The translations under genes were made by a program, and so were the position numbers. 64,000 nt of DNA from Chondrus crispus (taxonomy: Eukaryota > Rhodophyta > Florideophyceae > Gigartinales > Gigartinaceae). The notes beneath the pieces were generated by a model. It had not been told where the DNA came from. It saw nothing but the letters and a program-made list of their open reading frames with translations, and made no database searches. Shown here piece after piece: positions 43,689-54,285 of this stretch. The DNA lies in the NCBI RefSeq assembly GCF_000350225.1, contig NW_005178504.1, positions 238,205 to 302,204 on the forward strand. Direction: 5' to 3'. Numbering within the stretch: position 1 is the first letter of the stretch; the number at the start of each line of letters is the position of its first letter.

Positions 43689-45989
43689 GGATCACTACGT
43701 GAAGTCTCAAATCCCAGTTCACCAAGTAAGAAATCATCCACTTTGGCATGCCATTGACGAGGTGCTCGTTTCAGACCGTAAAGTACTTTCAAAGTTTACA
43801 CACGTGATCACTTTTGCCTTTGTCAATGCACCCTTCGAGTTGCTCCATGTAGATGTCTTCATCCAAGTCGCCGTTCAAAAACGCAGTTACGACATCCATC
43901 TGATGAAGTTCGAGGTCATAATGAGCAACTAAAACAAGAAGTAGACGAATAGTGGTAAACTTTATGACAGGGGCATATGTCTCAGTATAGTCAAGACCTT
44001 TCACTTGCTGTAATCCACGAGCAACAAGTCTGGCTTTTGCACTTTCAACTATATTGCCATTTGCATCAGGCAGTTGCTTGACATTGAAAACCCATCGAGA
44101 TGTCAAGATGTTTGACGCCTCAGATCGAGGAACAAGTTTCCAAGTCCGATTCTTGGTCTGCGAGGCAAGTTCTTTGTCAATGCCGGTTTGCCAAAATGCA
44201 GCTCTAGGACCGTTGGTTGCTTGTTTGAAAGTCTGGGGACCTTCAATAGCGACATGCGCAAGTGAAAGAAGAGCAGCTGCAAAGTTGCTCCTCCACCATG
44301 ACGCGGGAGGTCTGCTGACTCGAGACGATCTTCGTACAGCTGGAGTCGGAGTTGGAGCGGTGACATTCGGAGTTTTGACGGCAGTTGGTACATCATCTTC
44401 ATCTTCATCGTTCTCACTTACAGAGTGAGGGCCATCGTTTTCAAGAACCTCCTCCGAAGCTTCGTCCTCTTCAGAACCAACCTCATCCGTATTTGGGGTA
44501 TCGGCTTCATTCTCATTGTCGCCACCGAGCAATACAATGTCAACATCAGAGTTGATTGAATCACTTTCGTGTGCAGGAATGTCATGCATCCCACATGTCG
44601 ATTCATCAAACTTGACATCCCTTGACACAACAATTTTATTCAACTCTCCGTCCCAAAGTTTGTATGCCTTACTGCATTGCGAGTACCCAAGAAACATCGC
44701 TTCACGCGCTCGCAAGTCCAGCTTACGGAGCTCTAATTTTGGTAATGTATACCAGCACTTTGACCCAAATACTCGCAAATGGCCAACATTTGGAGTTGAC
44801 TTCATCCAAATGTGATGGGGAGTGGTGTTAACTGGCAAAGCCCGTGAAGTAACTCGATTGCGAATATATACTGAAGTGGCAAGAGCCTCGGCCCAGAATC
44901 GCTTACTGACCTGTTTATGAGAAAGCATAGAGCGGACAAGATCAATCAAAGTTCGATTTAAACGTTCAGCAACACCGTTTTGTTCAGGGGTGTACGCCGT
45001 TGTGAGTTGGTGCTGCGTACCGTTTAAATCTAAATACGACTTGAATTCCGTCCACAAGTACTCTCCCCCCGATCAGTGCGAAGCACCTTTACTTTGCGAC
45101 CAGTGTGCGTTTGGGCAAACTTTTCATACAACTTGTATTTTGCAAACGCCTCAGATTTATTTCTCATCGTGTATATAACAACCCAGTTCGAGTGATCATC
45201 TGCAAATGTAATGAAGTATCTCGAGCCACCAACTGACTGTACTTCAAGTGGACCGCAGACATCCGAATGCACCAAGTCAAGACAGTTCTGTGCTCGAGAC
45301 GATGATCGCTGTTTTGGGATTACTGATCGCGTTGCTTTGCCAAACACACACGCAGGACAAATGGGAGAGTGATTGTCAGACTTTGGATTCATTGCACTGA
45401 TGACATCGCTTTGACGAACGTTGATGCCACTTACCACATTATTGTGAATCATTGATGCGATTCCTTGTACATTAACATGGGCCATGCGTTCATGTAGCGT
45501 TTGCAGTGTGACTACGTGAGCAGAAAAGGTTTCATTCATGACGTCAAATATGTACAAATCCCCAACTTGACTCGCTGTGGCAACTACAGTTGGTCCTGCA
45601 GTAACACGGCATTTCTCATTTTCAAATGACACTTGCAAACCCTTTGAAACCATTTGGCTAACAGACAGTAGCGAGTATCCGAAATCAGGGACATGCAAAA
45701 CGTTTGACAATTTGCAAGGATGTGGACTATCGTTGACGTTCAACATGAATTCTACCTCGCCACGACCAGCGACATTAGCTCTAGCCTTCCTGCCCATCTC
45801 GACTGATCCAGATTGCATCTGTTCATACGTAACGAACAAAGAGCGATCAAACGTAATGTGAGCGCTGCAACCGGAATCGAAAAGCCATGACCTTGCGTTT
45901 GCAGCCCTCTTTTCTAGAGTGGAAGTCGAAAGCAAGCAAGTAAAGTCACTCTCCACTAAGGCAGCAGTAGAATTGCCATCTCGAGAAAC
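43689..45989 (-). mobile_element. Copia element, central part: protease, integrase, RT start
   Basis: Minus-strand Copia sequence with protease and pre-integrase, integrase core, acidic linker and the start of RT (RWVFNVKQLPDANGNIVESA, then MDVVTAFLNGDLDEDIYMEQ). The 44583-45989 portion duplicates 33578-34985. Part of the same element as 41382-42424. A fossil. Confidence 0.85.
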
Positions 45990-46070
45990 TATTGAAAATG
46001 TGCGACCACGTGCTGTTATCCGGAAAGTGCAAAATCGAGCGACACGTGTACATGACTCGACGGTCCGGAC
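45990..46070 (+). repeat. LTR A 5' fragment cut by hAT
   Basis: The first 81 bp of LTR A, ending in GTCCGGAC where the hAT element starts. It begins at the same Copia position as the LTR A at 34986. Confidence 0.78.
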
Positions 46071-47305
46071 CAATGGTGCGCGGATATCCATAAAGCCGAG
46101 GATATCCGCGGATAGGACGAATACGAATAACCGTAAATCCCTAACCGTGCTTTGAGACATTAGCACGGATTTATCCGCGGTTTACGGATTCGTTATAGAT
46201 GTATACGGATAATATCCATAATCCGTGCTTTCTAAAACATTATTACGGTTTTCTTTTTAAAATCCGTGTATTATATTTACAACAACGGATATCCCAACCG
46301 TATCCTTCCATTTCAGTCGGGTGTCTCACGGATTGTAGGGCGGGAATACCTGGTAATCGTATCCAATCTGCTGCTGTATTTATCATATCATTTGTTCCAA
46401 ACAATGCTGTTATAGCACACAGTCAGCACGTCGGCGCCGAATGTTTTCGACTGTGGACGTGCCGCGCCCTGTCCAACAAGGGCCACTTTCTCTGTCAGCA
46501 GAGGCCCAAGTTCGCCGCCCTCCTCCTACCACGACTGCAGAACAATTCCGCCTGCTAAGACATCGCCCCACCATGCCACGCCGTTGAAGCCTCGAATCTC
46601 GGGTCCCCTCATTGTTACTCCTCACACAATTGCCCCTTCCAATTCACCTCTCCCGACCCCTCACAGCCGCCCCCCACCCACAATCAAAACCTATACATAT
46701 GCCCTCCACCCTCCTCGCCTCCCCCACGCGCGCGCACTCCTTTCGCCCCCACCTCCGTCCCTTTCATCCCGTCCCCCCCTCCATGGGGCTCTCCTTGCCC
46801 ATACCGCCCGTTCACCTCTATTCCTCCTTCAACTCTCCCAGCCCCCGTCCGCGCCGCGAGCTCGCCGTCCGCGGCGGGCCACGCGTCTCGTCAAAACGGC
46901 GGCAAGCAATGATGAGCGAGTGGTCCTCCATCGGATGGAAGACCACTCGCCCATCATTTCGTGGATGGAGTCAATCCACGCAAACTCGATGCTCTACAGG
47001 TTAGGGACGCGCAGGTCAACGGCGAATTTATTGACGGCAATCCTGTCAAGATTGTCTCATATCTACCGAGAATTGCGCTCATTGTCGCCTCCCCCTTCCA
47101 GTCTGGATGGAAAAGGGATGGATGGGAACGGGACAGCGCCAAGGGGTGGGAAAAAGAGCTACTGTAAGGTCGAGGGTAGCGGGCCGGCGCAGTGGGACCT
47201 GCGCGGGCTGGGTGCTCAAAAAACAAGGTAGACTGCGGCGGTGGGGTGTAGGAAGAAATGGAAAGGAAGGGGGAGATGAAAAGGGAATGGGGGTTGGGAG
47301 GGGAC

Positions 47306-47590
47306 TCAGATGCCCTGCAGGGTTTCGTTGATCTCTTCGGGGTCCTGCTGCAGGCTCTAGATATCGTCTTTAAAGGCCTTCATCTGCTTCTCGTTGCCGA
47401 CGTTAAAGCTGGCGTCCTCCAGGACGTCGAGCTGGCTCTGGTTGACGACGACCCTCGTCTCGTAGCTTGCGATCTTCTGCTTGAGGCGGGTGGCGTTGGG
47501 CATGTGGGCCTTGGCGACGTTGATGTTCTTGTCGTTGCGGGCCTTGATGGCGAGCCGGGCCTCGCCGCGGCGCTCCTCCTCGAAGCCCTA
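47306..47590 (-). pseudogene. captured host gene fragment, charged helical, Snf7-like
   Basis: A minus-strand frame of about 94 codons just downstream of the hAT transposase. It reads FEEERRGEARLAIKARNDKN and continues through RLKQKIASYETR, NQSQLDVLEDASFNVGNEKQ and DPEEINETLQGI to a stop, with one internal TAG at 47357-47359. Codon use is strongly C/G-ending, unlike the AT-richer transposase next to it. The charged helical pattern and the ending resemble the Snf7 (ESCRT-III/CHMP) family, in which a final helix follows a D/E-rich stretch. That identification is tentative. hAT elements are known to pick up host gene pieces. Confidence 0.45.
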
Positions 47591-47692
47591 CCCCTTAAAC
47601 AAGGAAGCTATGTGCCTCCGCCCGTGTGCCACTCGCTGCAAACGAAACATGTACAGATAAAGTTTGATGCGTGTAAGACTTTTATTCGAGCA

Positions 47693-49933
47693 TCAATCCG
47701 ACTCAACTTCAGACACTTCCCCCTCCATATTTGCCTCTGCGTTAGCGAGTTCTGGTAAAGTAGAGGTTGGTGTGAAGGTTGAGGATGGTTCAGTATGCAT
47801 ATGTAACTCGTAGTTCTCATGCATCTGCATGACATTATCTAGATTTTCCGTCTTGATACGCGATCTCCGTTGGTTAACTATAATGCCATCAACAGAGAAG
47901 GAACGTTCGTTGTCCACCTGCGATCCCGGAATAGCAAGAAACGCGGTTGCCAAAATAAATACATGAGGATAAATGTCCCTCTTCCTACCAAACCATCCCA
48001 TGGCATCCCCGAACGAATTATTCCCATCGTATTTGTCTGTCCTAAATCGCATTAGTTCAGACTTCATCATTTTCTTGACGTCTTCATCGCGCTTGTCTAC
48101 TCCACTTGCGTTGAAAAAAGGGTTGATAGAATCTGTACCTTCAGTCCCGTCGGCATCAGGAACGTCGAGCTCACCCCCTCTCGACTTCGTCTCCTCATTA
48201 AAGATCGCGACTAAGTAATCTACAATGGTAACGTCGTACGTAGCGATCAACGCTTTTCCATGTGCAACACTCATGCTCGAGAGAAGAATTTTCAGACACT
48301 TGAATCGAGGGTCGAGCATTAATGCTATCATAGAGTGCCCACGAGATAAACAATTCTGCGAGATACGATCCTCCTCGAAAAAGGCGCGGAGGGATTTCTT
48401 CAAAGTCTTCGAAACATCCTCACTAACTCTCTTTGCCCATGTGTGCAGCTCACCCTCCAACACTGACTCCTCCTCCTGTTGCAACACAACTCCAGCACCC
48501 TCCGTGTAATTAACTTTGTATGAATCTAGAAGTGTAAAGCAAAGGGCAATTGCGTCGGACAAACCCCATTTTCGTGATCTTTGGTTTTGTACACATGCCT
48601 TTATGATAGGCCCCATGTGCTCCGTCGCCGCCTTCACAACCGCCCAATCTGCGTTTGATGGGTCTCGGTGGCTGTTGCTGTAATTATTGGGATCGGCATA
48701 GCAGGCATGTACTGCTTCACGATATGCAAGCATTTGGCTAAACATAATAAATACAGAACCGAAGCGTGTCTTAACCGGAGTATAGAGCTGAACAGGGCGA
48801 AGACCTACCTTTCGACAGGCTGCATGCCACATCTGATTTCCTTTGCCAGACTTCTTAGTCCAGGTAATAGCGAGCTGTAGTTTCTTCTGGACTTGTCTCA
48901 GATTGACGACATCGAAATTACTGCAGTGGTCTTCTGATAGAGCTCGACGGCATATTGAACTCATTATGTGTGCCCAACAATCACCCTTATAGACACAGTA
49001 TATGTCGAGGGCTCCACAACAAACGATCCCCTGCAGTTCTCGTGAACATGTATTCAAGTTAGCTCCACCATCCGTTACGTATGCCACAATCTTGTCTTTG
49101 ATGTTGAACTCGTCGAGAACATCCGTGAGATGCAGGGCTATCTGTGATCCAGAAGTCGAATCCATCTTGATCATTCGCAGGTAGCGAGTACGTCGCTGTA
49201 AGGAATCATCAATCCAATAGGCGATAACCGAGAAAATGTCTTGGCAGCCGCGGGTCATCCAGAGGTCGAAAGAGATAGAAACAAATCTTGCACTCCTGAG
49301 GTCGGCGACTACAGAGTCTTTAGTCTGCTTGGCCAAGGCCGGGAGCATGACCTCTGTAAACTTTTTACGGGAAGGGAGAGAAAGACGAGGATCAATGTCA
49401 CCCAAAAGCTTCCTCATCCACACACAGTCAACTACTGAAAACGGTCGGAGAGACTTGCAGCAAACTAATATCATGTTGCGGATCAGATTCTTCTGCATAT
49501 CACTTGTTGCTGCATAAGGAGTAGTCTTGAAATGAATTCGAAGATCACTTATCTTCTTCTTCTTTTTCGGACGGTTCGCATTGGTTCCATGCAGATTAGC
49601 GACATATGCCGCATACAGGGATTTGTGCTTTACATTAACGTGATTGATAAGAGAGGAACTTCCATTCTTCCTTTTATATGCCATCTTCGTTTTGCATAGG
49701 GAGCAGCACAATGCGACAGAATCTGCAGTCATGTCCACCGCCGTATCGTAAAAGGCCCAGATTGGTGCTTTCTTTGTGCCAGCTGATCCGTCGAGCCATG
49801 CAGTGGCATTCGCAAATAATGCGTCATGGCCAGGAGGAGCCTCCGAAGAAACGTTTGTGCTCGTTTCCATGGTCTCTGATGAGGGGATTAGGGACCCCTT
49901 CCTGTGGCGTCGGTAATGCCTCCACTCGCGCAC
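47693..49933 (-). CDS. hAT transposase
   Basis: A 746-codon frame of usual length for the family. Residues about 45-105 form a BED zinc finger (CSLCKTKMAYKRKN then HVNVKH). The RNase H-like catalytic part follows (FDLWMTRGCQDIFSVIAYWI, VTDGGANLNTC). The C-terminal hAT dimerisation region is near 670-715 (LAIPGSQVDNERSFSVDG, RRSRIKTENL). It binds the element ends and cuts and joins DNA in the nucleus. The start at 49933 is the first methionine of the frame; a second at 49873 (METSTNVSSE) is equally possible. No breaks are seen. Confidence 0.9.
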   Translation of the reverse strand: MREWRHYRRHRKGSLIPSSETMETSTNVSSEAPPGHDALFANATAWLDGSAGTKKAPIWAFYDTAVDMTADSVALCCSLCKTKMAYKRKNGSSSLINHVNVKHKSLYAAYVANLHGTNANRPKKKKKISDLRIHFKTTPYAATSDMQKNLIRNMILVCCKSLRPFSVVDCVWMRKLLGDIDPRLSLPSRKKFTEVMLPALAKQTKDSVVADLRSARFVSISFDLWMTRGCQDIFSVIAYWIDDSLQRRTRYLRMIKMDSTSGSQIALHLTDVLDEFNIKDKIVAYVTDGGANLNTCSRELQGIVCCGALDIYCVYKGDCWAHIMSSICRRALSEDHCSNFDVVNLRQVQKKLQLAITWTKKSGKGNQMWHAACRKVGLRPVQLYTPVKTRFGSVFIMFSQMLAYREAVHACYADPNNYSNSHRDPSNADWAVVKAATEHMGPIIKACVQNQRSRKWGLSDAIALCFTLLDSYKVNYTEGAGVVLQQEEESVLEGELHTWAKRVSEDVSKTLKKSLRAFFEEDRISQNCLSRGHSMIALMLDPRFKCLKILLSSMSVAHGKALIATYDVTIVDYLVAIFNEETKSRGGELDVPDADGTEGTDSINPFFNASGVDKRDEDVKKMMKSELMRFRTDKYDGNNSFGDAMGWFGRKRDIYPHVFILATAFLAIPGSQVDNERSFSVDGIIVNQRRSRIKTENLDNVMQMHENYELHMHTEPSSTFTPTSTLPELANAEANMEGEVSEVESD

Positions 49934-50227
49934 CGCTCCCTGTATATTATTAGTTTTGACTGTTTTCGTGGATATCCGTGTGCGGTTTTTGGGGTTTTAC
50001 GCGGATAATCCGACAAACCGTGTTTCAAAAATTTGTCAATACGGATAATCTGGGAAACCGCTTTACGTGCTATGCGATCAACGGTTTTTTTGGGAAACCG
50101 TATCCATTTTCGAAATTGTAATATCGCGGATATCCTAAAACCGCTCGAGTCCAAAATTACCCAGGGATAGCATTTATCTATCCATGGATAGTGTCCAAAG
50201 GGGTATCCGCGCACCATTGGTCCAGAC

Positions 50228-52553
50228 AGAACCGGCACGGCGGGGGTCCAGGTAATCCTTGGTTGAAGAACCGGACCCGCTGGTTCTGTACTGGCCTTCC
50301 GTACGGATGTGCGCGCGCGTCACCGTGTTGGGCGGGCGCCATCGGCGCGCCCGCCGGGGACGAGGCAGGTGACGGATGGTAGCTAGTCGGCGGCGAGCTA
50401 AGCCAGCTCGGCGTCGCCGACTGGTCCGTCACCGCCAGTATCTCCTCTGTTTCGGTTCCGCGCGCTGTCGGGAGTTCAGACAGGGACTCGACCGACAGCA
50501 CGGGCCTTGTCCGCGCGTTGCGCGTGAATCTTCTCACCGAATCGGACGGTGGTTGAGGCGACGCGAGCGAGGTCGCCTGTCTTCGAGCCGAGCGGTGCGT
50601 CTCGCCTATCGCTTGCGCGTAGCGTGCCACCGCTTGGTAGTCCACGCCCGGATGCGTCGCGAGATAATTCCGCACCTGCGCGCACGTCGCTGGCAGAAGT
50701 CCCTCAACAAAAAGGGACTTCAGGCGCCTGTCCGAGAATACGGTTCCGCAGCGCAACGCCTTGTCCCACAACTGGTTACTGTACACCTCCTCCGTCATAT
50801 TAGAGCTCTGACGGAAGGAGGTGACATCACCGAGCGCTTCGGAAATAACTTCGTCAGTCGCGTACGTGCGCAATAAAAAGTTAACGACTTCCGCGTAGGT
50901 TTCGAGCATATCGCGCTGCTCCGCATCGACCGCCATGGTGTTCCCGTGTAGCCTGGACTGGAGCAAGGCGTGAGCCTGCCCAGTCACATAGAACTGGAAA
51001 CACCATACGGCCGCGCCTTCGCTGACCCCATTGTGGTCGCAGGCCATCTTGAAGCGCGCGAGGAATCCTAGCACCGCGATTGGATCTTGACCACCGAATG
51101 TGTGGGTTTTCAGCTGGACGTCCAACTTCTTCCGATATCGGTTAACTCGCCGCGCGGTACTCGCGTCGTAGCGCGCGCTGCGATTTTCCAGCCTATACGT
51201 GCGGTAGTCGACGGCCTTGGTGAACAGGTCGTTCAGCGGCCTGATCACCGGCAACCGTTTCGGATCCCGCCTCGGGGCATACCGGCGGTCTCTGCCCCTG
51301 CGGTGGCGGTCTCCTTCTCCGCCGGGGCTACTGTAGCCCTCCGGATCGGAGTCTTCTCGCCGGAACCGACGTCGGTCGCGCGCATTGCGACCTCTGCGGT
51401 CGCCTCTGCGCGATCCGTCCGACTCGGTGTCCTCGTCATCGGAGGGGTATCCACCTCCTCCGGCATCGCGGTATCGCGTATAGCGTCCTTCGCGGTTATC
51501 ATCGGAGGGGTAACCGACCCCTCCGGCATCGCGGTATCGCGTGTAGCGTCCGTCGCGGTTATCATCGGAGGGGTAACCGACCCCTCCGGCATCGCGGTAT
51601 CGCGCGTAGCGTCCGTCGCGGTTCTTGCGCGTCGCCCTGTGGCGACGTCTTGTGTCTTCTTCCTCGGAGGGGTTTTCTGTACCCTCCGAGGTGTAGCCTT
51701 GAGCGCCGGGTGCGCTTCTTCTGCTCGACCGATACGGCTGTCGCTTTTCTGTCGCGAAGCGCCCCAGGCGGTTTTCTGTCCCGCGGGGGCCAGCCGTATC
51801 GGCGAGTACGGGAGGGCCATTTTCTGTGGGCCCTCCTGTAGCACCATAAATTGGTGGGAGGTAAATGGTCTTACCCTCCGGGTGAGGGGCCATTGTACCG
51901 ATCCCGGGTGCGGCGCCGATCGGTTCAGCGTGCGTTAGCGTAGGATCCGGAGCGGTTGAGTCGCGCTGCTCGCGTGCGTCGACTCCTGCTCCGGCGAAGG
52001 TCGTGGCCAGACGATTGGCCACGCCGGAGCTGATCGCTCCCTTTAGAGCCGTACCGGCCGAGGATTCTTCATCCACAGTGGTGAGCGCGGTCACCACCTC
52101 ACATTGGACTTGAGCGGGTAGAAGTTCGTCCAAAAGCGGTGGTATCGCGCTGCGTACGTGCGCGTCCACGAGCGCGAGCACTGTTCGGTCGAGGCATACG
52201 CGCGCTACCTGGGGGAGTTCCGTAGCGAGGAACTCCTCGACCCAGGCCTGGATGCGCGGCTGAATCGCGTCGACCATCCATTGGACGCGATTCTCGGTGC
52301 CTGCCGACACGGCCGGCATAACATCCGATGCGGACGCTCGCGTGCGGGCCGGTCGCGGTGGCGGTCGCAGCAGGGCTTCCGGGGTTTCCACCCGGGGGCG
52401 CGGTGCGCCACTGCCACTGCGGGTGCTCAGACGCCCGGAGGCGGAGTCTCCCCCTTCTTCCGGTCGGTTCATCGTCGAATACGCTTCGCGATCGACGCGG
52501 TGATTTCTCAACCTTTTCCGTCCGTACGGTTCTGCGCGCGATCGAGCGACCAC
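50228..52553 (-). mobile_element. gag: Gypsy-2 gag, 3' end cut by hAT
   Basis: Minus-strand frame of a second Gypsy family, related in layout but not closely in sequence to the gag at 23046. It has a disordered N-terminus, an RD- and RS-rich region with a 23-residue tandem repeat, a retrotransposon gag region (FGGQDPIAVLGFLARFKMAC, FQFYVTGQAHALLQSR) and the start of a zinc knuckle (CRFC), where the hAT junction cuts it. The rest of the element is missing from this window. A fossil. Confidence 0.82.
51425..51640 (-). repeat. 69-bp tandem repeat within Gypsy-2 gag
   Basis: About three units encoding RYRDAGGVGYPSDDNRDGRYT-like 23-residue repeats, rich in tyrosine, arginine and acidic residues. 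Confidence 0.8.
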
Positions 52554-52585
52554 GCGTGCGGCTCAACCTCGAGAGTTATCTCCTC

Positions 52586-52600
52586 CACAAGAGTACCAAA
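52586..52600 (-). promoter_or_regulatory. Gypsy-2 primer binding site
   Basis: On the minus strand TGGTACTCTTGTGG lies two bases inside the LTR edge, matching a tRNA 3' end (…AGUACCA). It differs from the primer site of the Gypsy at 25682-25695. Confidence 0.5.
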
Positions 52601-52601
52601 T

Positions 52602-53271
52602 GTGGGATAACTCCTCTCCGCCCTGAGTTGGGTGAGAGGCGGAGGCTTTAGCGAGGGAGCACGCGGCGCGGATGCGACGCGCCAATTGAACCGATCGGAC
52701 GAGCTCGCGAAAAGGGAGTGGCTCACTGGCCGGTTACGCGCAGTCGCCCCGTGGTGCGTGAACGGGAGCGACCGGTAACGGGTTAGAAGCCAGCGCGCGC
52801 GGCGGACAACCGAAAACGGACGTACGTAGGCGCAAAAGGGACGGGGGCGAGCTTGCCCCCGTTTACTGGTGGGGACGGGTGCCAAGTCTTAACCCCGCAG
52901 GGGGATGCCTCGGACACCTGTCCCAGTACAGTAGTACAGTACCTGCCGCCTAGTGCGTACCGGGTACTGTACACAATTAAAAAACTAGCGCCATAATTGC
53001 TACTACCGCACGGACGCTGCTACTACACGTGTGCACTACTGTACACGCGTGTTGCTTACAGACTACCGCACGGACGACACGTGTGCTAACGCGCACACGT
53101 AACACGCGTAGACTACCGCTCGGACGACACGTGCACTACTGTACACGTACGCCAGATTACGACCGCTCGGCATGCGCGCGCGCTCGCTACACGTGGGCAC
53201 AGCCGCCCACGTGTATACCGTATACGGCCGTCCGATGACCTCCGCGCGCTCGCGCCGGTCATTATACTACA
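52602..53271 (-). repeat. Gypsy-2 5' LTR (670 bp)
   Basis: On the minus strand it runs from TGTAGTATAATG to CCCACA, close in length and start to the LTR of the large Gypsy. The interval 53000-53220 carries repeated CTACCGCACGGACG-like words and five CACGTG motifs. No second LTR is in the window. Confidence 0.7.
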
Positions 53272-54239
53272 AGGTACAAGGGTAATTGGACTTCAATGTA
53301 GGCCACTAGGTTTGAAATGGGCATGAGATTACCCGGAAACCGCAGCTACCATTCCACTCTGAGAAATTTGTCTCTCCGTATCTCTGGGCCTTAAAAGCAT
53401 ACCTCTCTATCGATTTGGAGGATGGTTGAGAGTTGTGACGTGCGCAGATGGTATCTGGACATGCTGCACAATGGACAATGTGCAATCGTGGACAAAAGCG
53501 CATCGTGTCTCGGACAAGAGCAGAAACATTGTACGGCACACTTTGTCACTCCACTGTGAAGTGCCGCACGAAAACGCCCAACCGTAGCGACCGTGTTAAC
53601 TGTTGCATATAGCTACTGCATACGCATTTCCTGATACATGTGGTACAGTACAGTGAACCCTCGATATCTGAATATGGATGGTTGCTTCCTTCCGCATTCA
53701 ATTAAAGTGCATATTCAGTTTCCAAGGATGTTTCATATACAGCCCAAATATGTAACAATCCCATAATTTTTAACCAAAATATTGAGTAATGCGGATCTGC
53801 TTGGCTTGGTTTGCGCGTTCGAGGTGTATCCATTTTCGATTGCCCAGGAAAACTGGAAATTGAACCATATTTATAATGAGTAAAGTTATCATAGCTCAGT
53901 TTTGTCTCATAGAATGCTCTTGTATGAGGCCTGTTATGATTAAGATGTGCTTGTGGTATTCAGTTAGGCCGTATTCATGAATACCTCATATGTGACCTGC
54001 AATCTGTGAAGGCTCTCCAGTGCGGATCCAACAAATGCCCCAGGTGGGGGTTACTACTGTTCGAGAATGGAACTTTGATTTAATATCTTATGAGGATACC
54101 AGGCACCTCGGAGGTGCAAGACAGGTGTCCAAGAAGGACACTCAGATGTAATGCTACCGCTACCGTAGTTATCAATAAAAGAGCTCACGAGACTCTCTTA
54201 CCCAGGAGGGGGAGAGAGGGGCAGAGTTTTACTTGCATG
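53272..54239. other. AT-rich spacer and probable upstream part of Copia-2
   Basis: No gene. TACAGTGAACCCTCGATAT near 53650 resembles the ends of pogo/Tigger-type elements, but no matching second end is visible. The last few hundred bases may be the 5' LTR and leader of the Copia at 54286. I cannot set its limits because no second LTR is visible. Confidence 0.3.
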
Positions 54240-54285
54240 ATAGCACCACAAGAGTACCAAATAGAACTGACGAAATACGTTTATC

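Larger units (their letters stand above)
46071..50219 (-). mobile_element. hAT DNA transposon, complete-looking
   Basis: 4149 bp with inverted ends (CAATGGTGCGCGGATA on the left, its complement on the right, about 16 bp). It is flanked by GTCCGGAC (46063-46070) and GTCCAGAC (50220-50227), seven of eight matching, as expected for an 8-bp hAT target duplication. Both ends carry many CGGAT/ATCCG words over about 200 bp, typical of subterminal transposase sites. It encodes one intact transposase and holds about 1.1 kb of pyrimidine-rich sequence plus a captured host gene piece. Could be able to move. Confidence 0.85.

Noticed and set aside
46584-47331. Proline-rich and serine-rich plus frames inside the hAT element.
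   Set aside because: They come from a C/T-rich stretch with poor codon pattern and no domain.
51087-51938. A 283-codon plus frame with repeated GGVTDPSGIAVSRVASVAVI units.
   Set aside because: It is the complement of the tandem repeat in the Gypsy-2 gag.
53650-53680. A pogo/Tigger-like terminal sequence.
   Set aside because: Only one end-like word is seen; no partner end, TA duplication or transposase nearby.
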